From: Neorhizobium alkalisoli
GTDB lineage: Bacteria; Pseudomonadota; Alphaproteobacteria; Rhizobiales; Rhizobiaceae
Direction: 5' to 3'
DNA: 64,000 nucleotides
Assembly: GCF_007829835.1 (NCBI RefSeq)
Contig: NZ_VIWP01000008.1
Location: forward strand, 62,001 to 126,000
The notes under the pieces were generated by a model that was given only the letters and a program-made list of their open reading frames with translations, was not told the origin of the DNA and did no database searches. Of this stretch, positions 16,623-24,398 are shown in pieces (within the stretch, counting starts at the first letter, position 1; every line of letters begins with the position of its first letter). Both the position numbers and the translations under genes were made by a program.

Positions 16623-18137
16623 TCAGTCGGTAATCCCGATCTTCTTCACGGTAATTGGCTTGGTCGGTATCGTGACCGTTTTTACCTCGGCATAAAACTG
16701 CTCGCTCGACTGGCCGCCTTCGCGGCCGATGCCGGAATCCTTGTAGCCGCCGAAGGGCGCGCGCAGCTCGCGGGTCATCGTCGTGTTGACCCAGACGACG
16801 CCGGATTTCAGATCGCGGCTTGCCGCTTCCACGGTCGGCAGATGGTCGGACCAGAGATAGGAAACGAGGCCGAACTGGGTGTCGTTCGCCATTCCGATCG
16901 CTTCGTCATAGGTGTCGAAGGTGAGGAAGGCTGCGAAGGGGCCAAAAATCTCGTCCTGGCAGACCTTGGCTGAATTCGATTTCGCAAGCACGGCTGTCGG
17001 CTCGATGAAATAGCCACCGGAAAGATCGCCGGAAAGGCTGGCGGCCTTGCCGCCAATCAGCAGCTCGGCGCCTTCCGACGTGGCAATATCGGCGAAGGAG
17101 AGGACACGGTCGCGATGAGCGGCCGACGCCAGTGGTCCGAGCTCAGTCTCGTCCAGCATCGGATCGCCGATCCGGATCTTTCCGGCTCTCTCGACGAATT
17201 TGCCGATGAAATCATCGGCGATCGAGCGTTCCAGCAGAATGCGCGAGCCGGCCAGGCATTGCTGGCCATTGTTGGAATAGATGCTGACCAGTGCCGCATC
17301 CAGCGCCCGGTCGAGATCGGCCGAGGCGAAGACGATATTGGCGCTTTTGCCGCCGAGTTCGAGTGTGCAGGGTTTGAGCCTGAGGCCGGCCTGAGACATG
17401 ATCCGGCGGCCGGTGGTCGTTCCGCCGGTAAAGCTGATGCGGTCGATGCCGGGGTGGTTGACCAGCGCTTCGCCGGTCATCGCACCGCGGCCGTTGACGA
17501 TATTGACGACGCCATCCGGCAGCCCGGCCTCATGCAGAAGCTCGACGAAGCGGCGCAGCGCCAGCGGCGTCTGCTCGGACGGTTTCAGCACGCAGGTATT
17601 GCCGAAGGCGATGCAGGCCGCGACCTTCATCGAGGCGAGCGCCGTCGGCGCATTCCAGGGCGCGATCAGGGCCGCGACGCCGACCGGTTCGCGTACGACC
17701 AGCGAGCGGTAACCCGGCGTCTGGTCATAAACGTCGCCCTTGGTCTGGCTGATATATTCGGCAAAAAAACGGAAATTGTAAGCGGCGCGCTTCACGTGCC
17801 GTTCGCGCAGTTCGCGCATGGAAACGCCGAGATTGAGGCATTCCAGCCGCGCCAGTTCATCTGCATGGGCAACGATCGTGTCGTGGATCTTAAGCAGGAT
17901 GTCCTGGCGCTTCTCGACCGAAAGCCGCGGCCAGTCGGTCTTGTCGAAGGCGCGGCGCGCGGCCTTTACCGCGAGGTCGATCTCCGTCTCGTCCGCTTCG
18001 TGCAAAGTGGCGATCTGCTGGCCGGTGGCCGGATAAAAGACCGGGATCTCATGCCCCGAGACAGGCCTTATCTCGCCGCCGATCAGGCTGGTTACATCCG
18101 ATGAAAAGGCGTTGGGAAGCAGGCTGTTCATAAGCAT
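16623..18137 (-). CDS. NAD(P)-dependent aldehyde dehydrogenase
   Basis: A 504-residue ALDH-superfamily enzyme with catalytic Cys294 in GQQCLAGSR, general base Glu260 in LELGGKS, the nucleotide-fold SFTGGTTTGRR and the C-terminal APFGGYKDSGIGREGG. The last motif, with the preceding VNTTMTRELR, recalls the HpaE/betaine-aldehyde type that oxidises semialdehydes from aromatic or amine breakdown. The ATG at 18137 overlaps the stop of the SDR gene by one base (TGATG); a GTG at 18140 and an ATG at 18131 are alternatives. It probably oxidises an aldehyde made by the SDR or by the divergent monooxygenase pathway (inference). Confidence 0.88.
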   Translation of the reverse strand: MLMNSLLPNAFSSDVTSLIGGEIRPVSGHEIPVFYPATGQQIATLHEADETEIDLAVKAARRAFDKTDWPRLSVEKRQDILLKIHDTIVAHADELARLECLNLGVSMRELRERHVKRAAYNFRFFAEYISQTKGDVYDQTPGYRSLVVREPVGVAALIAPWNAPTALASMKVAACIAFGNTCVLKPSEQTPLALRRFVELLHEAGLPDGVVNIVNGRGAMTGEALVNHPGIDRISFTGGTTTGRRIMSQAGLRLKPCTLELGGKSANIVFASADLDRALDAALVSIYSNNGQQCLAGSRILLERSIADDFIGKFVERAGKIRIGDPMLDETELGPLASAAHRDRVLSFADIATSEGAELLIGGKAASLSGDLSGGYFIEPTAVLAKSNSAKVCQDEIFGPFAAFLTFDTYDEAIGMANDTQFGLVSYLWSDHLPTVEAASRDLKSGVVWVNTTMTRELRAPFGGYKDSGIGREGGQSSEQFYAEVKTVTIPTKPITVKKIGITD

Positions 18138-18898
18138 CACACCATCAGAAGTCCGCCATTCACATGCAGGGTCTGGCCCGTCACGTAAGCGGATTGGGAG
18201 GAGAGAAGAAACAGGATCGGACCGACGACGTCGTCAGCGGTCGCAAGCCGCGCGAGCGGTACGGTTTTCAGATAGGCGTCGACATCCATGCGGGTGGCGT
18301 TCCCATCATCACCGCCACGCCCCGTGCCGCCATGCAGGAAGGCGGTATCCACGGCTGATGGCGCAACCACATTGGCGCGGATGAGCGGCGCGTTTTCCTG
18401 TGCCAGAAGCCGGGTCAGTGCCAGAACGCCAGCCTTGGAAACCGAATAGGGACCGTAACCGGGTGTCGGCTTCAGCGCGAGGCCGGAGGAGGTGTTGACG
18501 ATCGCCGGATCGCGCCCCTTCTTCAGGAGCGGCAGAGCGGCGCGGGCGATGTAGAAGGCCGAATTGAGATTGCCAGCCGTGACGTCGTCCCAGATCTCGT
18601 CGCTCGTCTGTTCGACCGGCTGTCTTTCCCGCGAAAAGCCGACGAGATTGACCAGTCCGTCTATGGCCTCGAACTGTTCGACGACTTTTGCGAATGCCGA
18701 ATCGACACTTCCTGCATTGCTGGCATCCAGCGGAAAGGCGAATGCCCCTTCCGGAACGCCGTGCCGGGCAATCGATGCTTCCAGATCAAGAATGATCGCG
18801 GTCGCGCCCTTGGCAATCAATGCCCTGACGACCGCCCGGCCTATGCCGCCGCAGCCGCCGGCCACAACGACCCTGCGCGCTTCGAATTCATCCGCCAC
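18137..18898 (-). CDS. Short-chain dehydrogenase/reductase
   Basis: A 253-residue classical SDR. The coenzyme-binding motif is GGCGGIG (14-20), the catalytic Ser is near 137 (VNTSSG), and the Tyr-x3-Lys pair is Y151/K155 in YSVSK; the C-terminus has the usual YVTGQTLHVNGG. The GTG at 18898 is the only start in frame that keeps the first beta strand. It heads the leftward operon SDR-ALDH-SBP and is divergent from the FAD monooxygenase gene. The substrate is unknown, presumably an alcohol or ketone in the same pathway as the aldehyde dehydrogenase. Confidence 0.88.
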   Translation of the reverse strand: MADEFEARRVVVAGGCGGIGRAVVRALIAKGATAIILDLEASIARHGVPEGAFAFPLDASNAGSVDSAFAKVVEQFEAIDGLVNLVGFSRERQPVEQTSDEIWDDVTAGNLNSAFYIARAALPLLKKGRDPAIVNTSSGLALKPTPGYGPYSVSKAGVLALTRLLAQENAPLIRANVVAPSAVDTAFLHGGTGRGGDDGNATRMDVDAYLKTVPLARLATADDVVGPILFLLSSQSAYVTGQTLHVNGGLLMV

Positions 18899-18951
18899 GT
18901 TTTACGTTCCCGTTTTTTTGTCGCGACCTCTTGCTTGATCGATCGCGTTCA

Positions 18952-18973
18952 GTTGTTCTATTGATAATACAAC
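18952..18973. promoter_or_regulatory. Inverted repeat in the SDR/monooxygenase divergent region
   Basis: GTTGT (18952-18956) and ACAAC (18969-18973) form an inverted repeat around an AT-rich centre. It lies in the 123-bp gap between divergently transcribed genes and could be an operator. The half-site TTGTATT on the minus strand resembles the TTGTATTG at 14611 next to the GntR-UTRA gene, so one regulator might serve both (weak). Confidence 0.35.
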
Positions 18974-19021
18974 ATTGCGGTTCGTCAAGTCTGGAACCGT
19001 GCATTTGGAATGGGAAGACGC

Positions 19022-20236
19022 ATGGTCGAGAAGAACAAGTTTGATTGCGAGGTCGTCATCTGCGGCGGCGGTCCCGTTGGCCTCTGCCTGTCGCTTCTGC
19101 TGACACGTGCCGGTTTCGACGTCGTGGTTCTCGAAAAGGAAGCGGCAATCGAAGAGGATCTGCGCGCCTCGACCTTTCATCCGCCGACGCTGGACATGCT
19201 CGAGACGCTTGGGATCTCGGAAAAGCTTGTCGCCCAAGGTCTGGTTTGCCCGCATTGGCAGATCCGCCTGCATCCGGATGGCGACCGGGCGGTGTTCGAT
19301 CTGTCGGTTCTGGAGAAAGACACGAAACATCCTTTCCGGCTACAATGCGAGCAATGGAAACTTTCGGTCGCTCTCGCCTATGCGCTGACAGAAGAGAAAA
19401 AAGCCGATCGGCGCTTTGGTACCGAAGTCACCGGCTTCGAGCAGGATGAGAATGGCGTCACTGTGCTTACGCGCTCGGCTGAAGGTGAGGAGGGGACGCT
19501 CCGTGCTCGTTTCCTGGTCGGCGCCGATGGTGCGCGCAGCATCGTCAGAAAGACGCTCGGCATCGAATTCGGCGGGCTGACCTATCCGGAAACCACGCTT
19601 CTGGTGACGACGCATTTTCCCTTCGAAGAGCATCTCGAAGGCATTTCGAACGTTTCCTATTGCTGGAAGGACGATGGCAATTTTTCGCTTCTGAAAGTGC
19701 CGGGGCGCTGGCGCGTCTCGATCTATCCGAAGGAGGATCTGCCGATCGAGGATCAGCTGACACCGGAAGCGGTGGAGCGCAGCCTGCAAGAGATCGTCCC
19801 GCGCGCGGAAACCTATGAGGTGATCGAAAAGCGGCCCTATCGCGTCCATCAGCGCATCGTCGAAAATTACGTGCATGGCCGTGTGCTGCTGGTCGGGGAT
19901 GCGGCGCATCTCAATTCGCCGTCGGGCGGTATGGGTCTCAATGGCGGCATTCACGACGCCTTCGAGCTCAGCGCGGCCTTGTCGGCGATCTTGAAAGGCG
20001 AGGCGGATCTCGACGGGCTTTCGCTTTATGACCGCCGCCGCCGGCCGATTGCCCGTGACCAGATCCTCGCGCAGGCGGATGCCAATCGCGCCCGCATGCG
20101 CGAAAGAAGCCCCGAGCGCCGGCGCGAAATTCTGGCCGGTCTGCAGAAGATCACTGGCGACCGGGAAGCACTGCACGCGCATGTGCTGAAAAGTTCGATG
20201 ATCGAAGGGTTGCGGATGTCGGCGTCTATCGTCTGA
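19022..20236 (+). CDS. FAD-dependent monooxygenase (PHBH/MhpA-like)
   Basis: A 404-residue group-A flavoprotein monooxygenase. The FAD dinucleotide motif is VICGGGPVGLCLSLLL near the N-terminus, the mid-chain DGARSIVRKTLGI is the DG motif, and VLLVGDAAHLNSPSGGMGLN is the GD motif that contacts the ribityl chain. Relatives hydroxylate phenols or N-heterocycles using NAD(P)H and O2. It lacks the C-terminal thioredoxin-like domain of the longer phenol hydroxylases. ATG 19022 is favoured over ATG 19010 because GGAAG lies just upstream. It is followed after 37 bp by the amidase gene in the same direction. Confidence 0.88.
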   Translation: MVEKNKFDCEVVICGGGPVGLCLSLLLTRAGFDVVVLEKEAAIEEDLRASTFHPPTLDMLETLGISEKLVAQGLVCPHWQIRLHPDGDRAVFDLSVLEKDTKHPFRLQCEQWKLSVALAYALTEEKKADRRFGTEVTGFEQDENGVTVLTRSAEGEEGTLRARFLVGADGARSIVRKTLGIEFGGLTYPETTLLVTTHFPFEEHLEGISNVSYCWKDDGNFSLLKVPGRWRVSIYPKEDLPIEDQLTPEAVERSLQEIVPRAETYEVIEKRPYRVHQRIVENYVHGRVLLVGDAAHLNSPSGGMGLNGGIHDAFELSAALSAILKGEADLDGLSLYDRRRRPIARDQILAQADANRARMRERSPERRREILAGLQKITGDREALHAHVLKSSMIEGLRMSASIV

Positions 20237-20273
20237 TTTTTGCGCGTCCGGCTGACGGAAAAGGACCACCTCT

Positions 20274-20960
20274 ATGCACAAGCTCGATATTCCCCAGTCC
20301 GTGATCGACGGCGTGATTGCGCGGCGGGGTACGGCGCATCCGTTTGCCGATCTCGATCCGGCCAAGACCGCGCTCGTCGTTATCGACATGCAGAATGGTT
20401 TCATGATGCCGGGCGTCGCTCACGCCCTCTGCGAGATGGCGCCGAGAATCGTGCCGACGATCAACCGGCTGGCCGAGGCACTGCGTCGGGCGGGCGGAAA
20501 AGTGTTCTGGATCGAGAACACCCATGACGAGAGCTGCTTTTCGTCATGGTCGGTTCTCTACGACTATCTGAAGCCGGAAAACGGTCGCAAACGGGTCGAA
20601 GCCATGACGGCGGGATCGGTCGGGCATGCGCTCTGGGGCGAGCTCGATGTGCGGCCGGAGGATGAAAGGGTTCGAAAGTTCCGTTATTCGGCCTTCATCC
20701 AGGGCTCGTCCGAGCTGCCGGAAATCTTGCGGGCTCAGGGCTACGATACCGTCCTGATTGCCGGCACCGTTACCAATACCTGCTGCGAAAGTTCTGCGCG
20801 TGACGCGATGATGCTGAACTTCAAGACGATCATGGTGACGGACGCCAATGCCGCCCATAACGATGAAGACCATAACGCCGCGCTGATCGCCTTCTACCGC
20901 ATCTTCGGTGACGTGATGAGCAGCGAGGACATTATCGGCATCTGCGCAAAGCGCGGCTGA
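20274..20960 (+). CDS. Isochorismatase-family cysteine hydrolase (amidase-like)
   Basis: A 228-residue protein with the complete catalytic triad of the family: Asp38 in VVIDMQNGF, Lys135 in VRKFRYSAF and Cys170 in TNTCCESSARDA. The cis-peptide region AGTVTNTC is intact. Members hydrolyse amides such as N-carbamoylsarcosine, maleamate, nicotinamide or biuret. The neighbouring FAD monooxygenase and the maleate-isomerase-like protein at 13779 make an amide formed in N-heterocycle breakdown a reasonable guess; HyuAB nearby would alternatively fit N-carbamoylsarcosine. The sequence does not decide. A GC hairpin follows the stop. Confidence 0.85.
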   Translation: MHKLDIPQSVIDGVIARRGTAHPFADLDPAKTALVVIDMQNGFMMPGVAHALCEMAPRIVPTINRLAEALRRAGGKVFWIENTHDESCFSSWSVLYDYLKPENGRKRVEAMTAGSVGHALWGELDVRPEDERVRKFRYSAFIQGSSELPEILRAQGYDTVLIAGTVTNTCCESSARDAMMLNFKTIMVTDANAAHNDEDHNAALIAFYRIFGDVMSSEDIIGICAKRG

Positions 20961-20976
20961 CATGCGATTTCGAATG

Positions 20977-21004
20977 CTGCGGCCGAGTGTCAACCCGGCC
21001 GCAG
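20977..21004 (+). terminator. Hairpin between convergent amidase and MFS genes
   Basis: CTGCGGCC (20977-20984) pairs with GGCCGCAG (20997-21004) around a 12-base loop in the 56-bp convergent gap. There is no clear U-tract, so termination efficiency is uncertain. Confidence 0.45.
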
Positions 21005-21016
21005 GAGCGTTCAGAT

Positions 21017-22411
21017 TTAACGGTTGCTGCCCTGCGCTGCGGAGAGGGGAAGATCCGCAGGCGCGCGGTCTGTCCTGGCACCGGTAATCTTGAAGCGCTC
21101 GATCGGTCCGACGATCACCCAGTAGCTGATCACGGCCCCGATGACATGCAAGCCGACATAAAGCAGTGCGCCGTGGAATGAGCCTGTACCATCGATGATA
21201 TAGCCGATCGCGACGGGGGTAATCACGCCGCCGACGCTGCCGGCCGCATTGAACAGGCCTCCGGTCAGGCCGATCGCTTCCTTGGGTGCCGTATCTGCAA
21301 CGACTGTCCAGCCGAGCGCTCCAAAGCCTTTGCCGAAGAAGGCGGCGCACATGATCGCCACGACGATCGCGTTCACCTCGGTGTAGTTGCACAGAATGAT
21401 GCAGGCGCTGAGACCGAGGCCGATGGTGATCGGGATTTTTCTAGCCAAGCTGAGCGAGCCGCTGCGGCGCAGCAGCCAGTCGGAGAAGAAGCCGGTCGAC
21501 ACGCCGCCGATGCAGCCGAAGATGGCGGGCAGGGATGCAACGAAACCAGCTTGCAGCATCGAGAAATGCCGCTCCTGCACGAGATAGCTCGGGAACCAGG
21601 AGATGAAGAAGGTCGAGAGCGTAGCAATGCAATATTGGGCGATAAAAATACCGACCAGCATCCGGTTCGTCAGGATCTGTTTGGCAATCGTGCGGGTCGG
21701 AAGCTGTGCTTCCGGGCTCTTGTCCGCTTCGCCGCCGACATCGGTCAGCGCACCGCCGGCCTTGATATAGGCGATCTCTTCTTGGGTCACCCGCGGATGG
21801 CGGCTCGGCGCGTAATAGAAGGCCGCCCAGATGATTGCGAGGACAAGGCCGAGCCCGCCCATGACCGTAAAAATATGTTCCCAGCCGAGATAGTGGAACA
21901 GGGCCCCCATCAGGGGCGTGAAGACGGCCAGCGACAGATATTGCGCCGAATTGAAGATTGCGCCGGCAACGCCGCGTTCGGCCGAGGGAAACCAGGCGGC
22001 GATGATGCGGGCCGAAGCCGGCGTAACCGGACCTTCCAGCAGGCCGAGAATGAAGCGCAGGGCATAAAGGGCCACGACCGGGAAGGCGACGTAACTAACG
22101 CCGCTCACCAGCGTGATCGCGATCGACCAGCCGGCCAGTGAGATCAGCATCGCCATCTTGGCGCCCGTGCGATCGACGATATAGCCCGAAGGAACCTGGG
22201 CGATGAAATAGCTCCAGGAGAAAGCCGAGAACAGCCAGCCCATATTGACCGCGCTGATGCCGAGATCCTTCGAAATACCCGGTCCCGCGACGGAAAGCGT
22301 CGCCCGGTCTCCTGTGCTGACGGCAAGGATGACGGTGATCAGGGCGAGAACGATGAACCGCTGATAGCCTGCACGCGGCACGCCGACGGGTTCAGAAGCA
22401 GTGTTTGCCAT
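21017..22411 (-). CDS. MFS transporter, anion:cation symporter type (sugar acid/aromatic acid uptake)
   Basis: A 464-residue protein with about twelve hydrophobic segments. The first-loop motif is GYIVDRTGAKMAMLIS and the pattern RFILGLLEGPVTPASARIIAAWFP after TM4 is typical of the ACS family (hexuronate, galactonate, glucarate and phthalate transporters). It is divergent from a GntR regulator that heads a DapA-like lyase and a galactonate-dehydratase-like gene, so a sugar acid is the most likely substrate. A possible small coding frame with a strong ribosome-binding site overlaps its start. Confidence 0.87.
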   Translation of the reverse strand: MANTASEPVGVPRAGYQRFIVLALITVILAVSTGDRATLSVAGPGISKDLGISAVNMGWLFSAFSWSYFIAQVPSGYIVDRTGAKMAMLISLAGWSIAITLVSGVSYVAFPVVALYALRFILGLLEGPVTPASARIIAAWFPSAERGVAGAIFNSAQYLSLAVFTPLMGALFHYLGWEHIFTVMGGLGLVLAIIWAAFYYAPSRHPRVTQEEIAYIKAGGALTDVGGEADKSPEAQLPTRTIAKQILTNRMLVGIFIAQYCIATLSTFFISWFPSYLVQERHFSMLQAGFVASLPAIFGCIGGVSTGFFSDWLLRRSGSLSLARKIPITIGLGLSACIILCNYTEVNAIVVAIMCAAFFGKGFGALGWTVVADTAPKEAIGLTGGLFNAAGSVGGVITPVAIGYIIDGTGSFHGALLYVGLHVIGAVISYWVIVGPIERFKITGARTDRAPADLPLSAAQGSNR

Positions 22412-22622
22412 CTGCGGAACCTTTCAAGGAATGTTCAAATTGATTGAGCGGAAACGATGTTTTCCGGACCTGCGCCAAAGCGGCGACTGTCGGCTGCACA
22501 AGCGTTGGCCGAATAAAGTCGCTCTTGGTTCCTGATGAAAAACCGGAGTGGCGAGGCCTTCCCCGTGGCTGCGCGCCGAGTTTCGGCGCGGTCCTGCGCG
22601 CAGTGGCGCAATATCTCTTCAT
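22392..22622 (-). CDS. Possible small protein or leader overlapping the MFS start (doubtful)
   Basis: A 76-codon minus-strand frame starts with ATG at 22622, preceded eight bases upstream by GGGGAGGT, one of the best ribosome-binding sites in this part of the window. It ends 20 bases inside the MFS gene, which would couple translation. The product is basic at the N-terminus (KRYCATARR) with no recognised domain, and part of it is an RNA hairpin. It may be a leader peptide or simply chance. Confidence 0.2.
   Translation of the reverse strand: MKRYCATARRTAPKLGAQPRGRPRHSGFSSGTKSDFIRPTLVQPTVAALAQVRKTSFPLNQFEHSLKGSADGKHCF
22572..22590. other. GC-rich hairpin in the MFS leader
   Basis: CGCGCCGA and TCGGCGCG form a perfect eight-base-pair stem around the loop GTT. 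It lies in the presumed 5' leader of the MFS transcript; there is no U-tract. Confidence 0.4.
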
Positions 22623-22695
22623 GGCGATGACCTCCCCAAGGCTCCTCAACCTCGTTTTTCGATCCCGCCAATTTAAATATCGACAATTGGCTGAA

Positions 22696-22711
22696 ATCTG
22701 ATATACCAGAT
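22696..22711. promoter_or_regulatory. GntR (FadR-type) operator candidate
   Basis: ATCTGATATACCAGAT matches its own reverse complement at 14 of 16 positions (arms ATCTG and CAGAT). The core resembles the TGGTATACCA-like boxes of FadR-subfamily GntR regulators. It lies 13 bp upstream of the GntR start and is therefore likely autoregulatory. Confidence 0.6.
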
Positions 22712-22723
22712 GTCACACAAAAA

Positions 22724-23461
22724 ATGGGTCGTCAACGAATTTCGAGAAAAATGGCCGAAACCGATCAAAGCACCGCCCGCGCCGCACAATTTGCGAAAAT
22801 CGATCCCGCCTTCCAGGTGACCGTCCGAGATCACGTTTACCGCACGGTGCGCAGCGCCATCCTTTCAGGCAGCTTCGCCACGGGCGAAAAGCTGAACGAG
22901 CGCGGGTTGGCCGAACAGTTTGGCGTCAGCACGACGCCGGTCAAGGAAGCCTTGCGGCAGCTCGAAACCGAAGGTCTCGTGGAAGCGCTGCCGCGGCGCG
23001 GCATCGTCATTCGCTTCAGCAGCCAGTGGGCGGAGGAAATGATCCTGGCGCGTGCGGCACTGGAATCGATGATCGCCCATCTCGCAGCCAAGCGCATCGG
23101 CAAGCAGGCGAAGGCGGAGCTGCAATCCGTTGCCGATCTGATGAAGAAGGCGACAGCCTCCGGGGATGCGGATCGTCTGATCGAACTGAACGAGATGTTT
23201 CACGATCAGATCCATGACTGTTCCCGTTGCACCTATCTCGCCAAGCTGATCGAGCGGCAGCAGTTTTACGACGCAAGCATCCGCCGCGTCATTCATCTCG
23301 ATCCGGCAGAACGCCAGAAGGCGCTGGAGGAACATCTCGCGATCGCACAGGCCATCATCGCCGGCGATTCCGATCTCGCCGAGCGGGTGATGAGAGACCA
23401 CGTGGTCCGGTCCGGCGATACCTATCTCAATATCGTATTCGGAAAGCAGGAGGATATCTGA
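22724..23461 (+). CDS. GntR family regulator, FadR/FCD subfamily
   Basis: A 245-residue (or 236 if ATG 22751 is used) regulator. The winged helix contains LNERGLAEQFGVSTTPVKEALRQLETEGL (about residues 58-86), followed by PRRGIVIR and an all-helical FCD ligand domain with the metal-binding His pattern LNEMFHDQIH and a later LEEHLAI. Neither start has a strong ribosome-binding site. It is one base upstream of the DapA-like gene, in one operon with it and the dehydratase, and divergent from the MFS gene. It probably senses the sugar acid or an intermediate. Confidence 0.88.
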   Translation: MGRQRISRKMAETDQSTARAAQFAKIDPAFQVTVRDHVYRTVRSAILSGSFATGEKLNERGLAEQFGVSTTPVKEALRQLETEGLVEALPRRGIVIRFSSQWAEEMILARAALESMIAHLAAKRIGKQAKAELQSVADLMKKATASGDADRLIELNEMFHDQIHDCSRCTYLAKLIERQQFYDASIRRVIHLDPAERQKALEEHLAIAQAIIAGDSDLAERVMRDHVVRSGDTYLNIVFGKQEDI

Positions 23462-23462
23462 C

Positions 23463-24383
23463 GTGAGCGACAAGCTTGAGGCCGTGAGGACGGCCCTGAA
23501 GGGTATTTCGGGTGTCCCGGTCACGCCCTATCAGAAGGATGGGTCCATCGACGTCGAAAAGCTCGGTCAACTGATCCGGCGTCTCGCCGCAGCAAAGGTC
23601 CACAATCTTATGGCTGCCGGCAATACCGGCGAATTCTTCACCCTGACGATGGACGAAGTGCGGCTTGTGCATGACACCACGATCGAAGCTGCTGCAGGCA
23701 AGGCACTGGTGAGTGCCGCAGTCGGCCGCTCGCTGACCGAAGCCAAGGCGCTGGCAAAGGATGCGATTGCAAGCGGTGCCGATGCGATCATGGGCCATCA
23801 TCCGATGGATCCCTTTGCCGGTCCCTCCTATCAGGCCGGCTATTTCCTCGATCTTGCCGATTTCTCGACCGTTCCGGTCATCGCCTATGTGCGCAGCGAC
23901 GGCTTTTCCGTTGCCGATTTTCGCAGGCTCGCCCTGCATCCCAATATCGCCGGTATCAAGTTTGCGTCGCCCAACCTGATGCTGCTGTCCGAAGTAATCC
24001 GCTCGACCTATGACGCGCCCGCGATCTGGGTCTGCGGACTTGCCGAAGGCTGGGCACCGGCTTTCTACGCCATGGGTGCGCGTGGTTTCACCTCGGGCCT
24101 CGTCAATGTCTTCCCCGAGCGCTCGCATGCCATTCATCAGGCTCTGGAAACCGGTGACTATGCGGCTGCCCGCGGCCTGATCGATGCCATTGCCGGCTTC
24201 GAGGCGCTGCGGACGAAATACAACAATGGCGCAAATGTCACTGTGGTGAAGGAAGCGCTCGGCATGCTCGGCACAGATGTCGGGCCGGTTCGTCTTCCGG
24301 GCGTCGTTGCCCTGAATGAGGACGAGCGCCGCATCCTGCGCGGCATTGTCGACCATGTGAAAGCCGAAGCGCTCGCCGCCTGA
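23463..24383 (+). CDS. DapA/NAL-superfamily lyase (sugar-acid aldolase/dehydratase-like)
   Basis: A 306-residue TIM-barrel protein of the dihydrodipicolinate synthase superfamily. It has the substrate-carboxylate loop AAGNTGEF (51-58), Tyr142 in VPVIAYVRSDG and Schiff-base Lys166 in IAGIKFASP. Relatives include 5-dehydro-4-deoxyglucarate dehydratase (KdgD) and 2-keto-3-deoxy sugar-acid aldolases, which fits the downstream galactonate-dehydratase-like enzyme. The GTG start at 23463 lies one base after the GntR stop and has GAGGA upstream. I infer cleavage or dehydration of the 2-keto-3-deoxy acid made by the next gene product. Confidence 0.88.
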   Translation: MSDKLEAVRTALKGISGVPVTPYQKDGSIDVEKLGQLIRRLAAAKVHNLMAAGNTGEFFTLTMDEVRLVHDTTIEAAAGKALVSAAVGRSLTEAKALAKDAIASGADAIMGHHPMDPFAGPSYQAGYFLDLADFSTVPVIAYVRSDGFSVADFRRLALHPNIAGIKFASPNLMLLSEVIRSTYDAPAIWVCGLAEGWAPAFYAMGARGFTSGLVNVFPERSHAIHQALETGDYAAARGLIDAIAGFEALRTKYNNGANVTVVKEALGMLGTDVGPVRLPGVVALNEDERRILRGIVDHVKAEALAA

Positions 24384-24398
24384 CCGGAGAATTTCAAA

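Larger units (their letters stand above)
22412..22723. other. 312-bp divergent intergenic region (MFS/GntR)
   Basis: This is the longest gene-free stretch. It holds a GC-rich hairpin at 22572-22590 (CGCGCCGA, loop GTT, TCGGCGCG), the operator-like palindrome at 22696-22711 near the GntR start, an AT-rich section around 22660-22700 that could carry divergent promoters, and a small minus-strand frame (22622 to 22392) with a strong RBS. No RNA gene is recognisable. Confidence 0.5.

Noticed and set aside
8647..20960. Complete creatinine/N-methylhydantoin pathway
   Set aside because: HyuAB and an N-carbamoylsarcosine-hydrolase-like amidase are present, but no creatinine deaminase or sarcosine oxidase is seen and the genes are in separate operons; kept only as one alternative in the findings.
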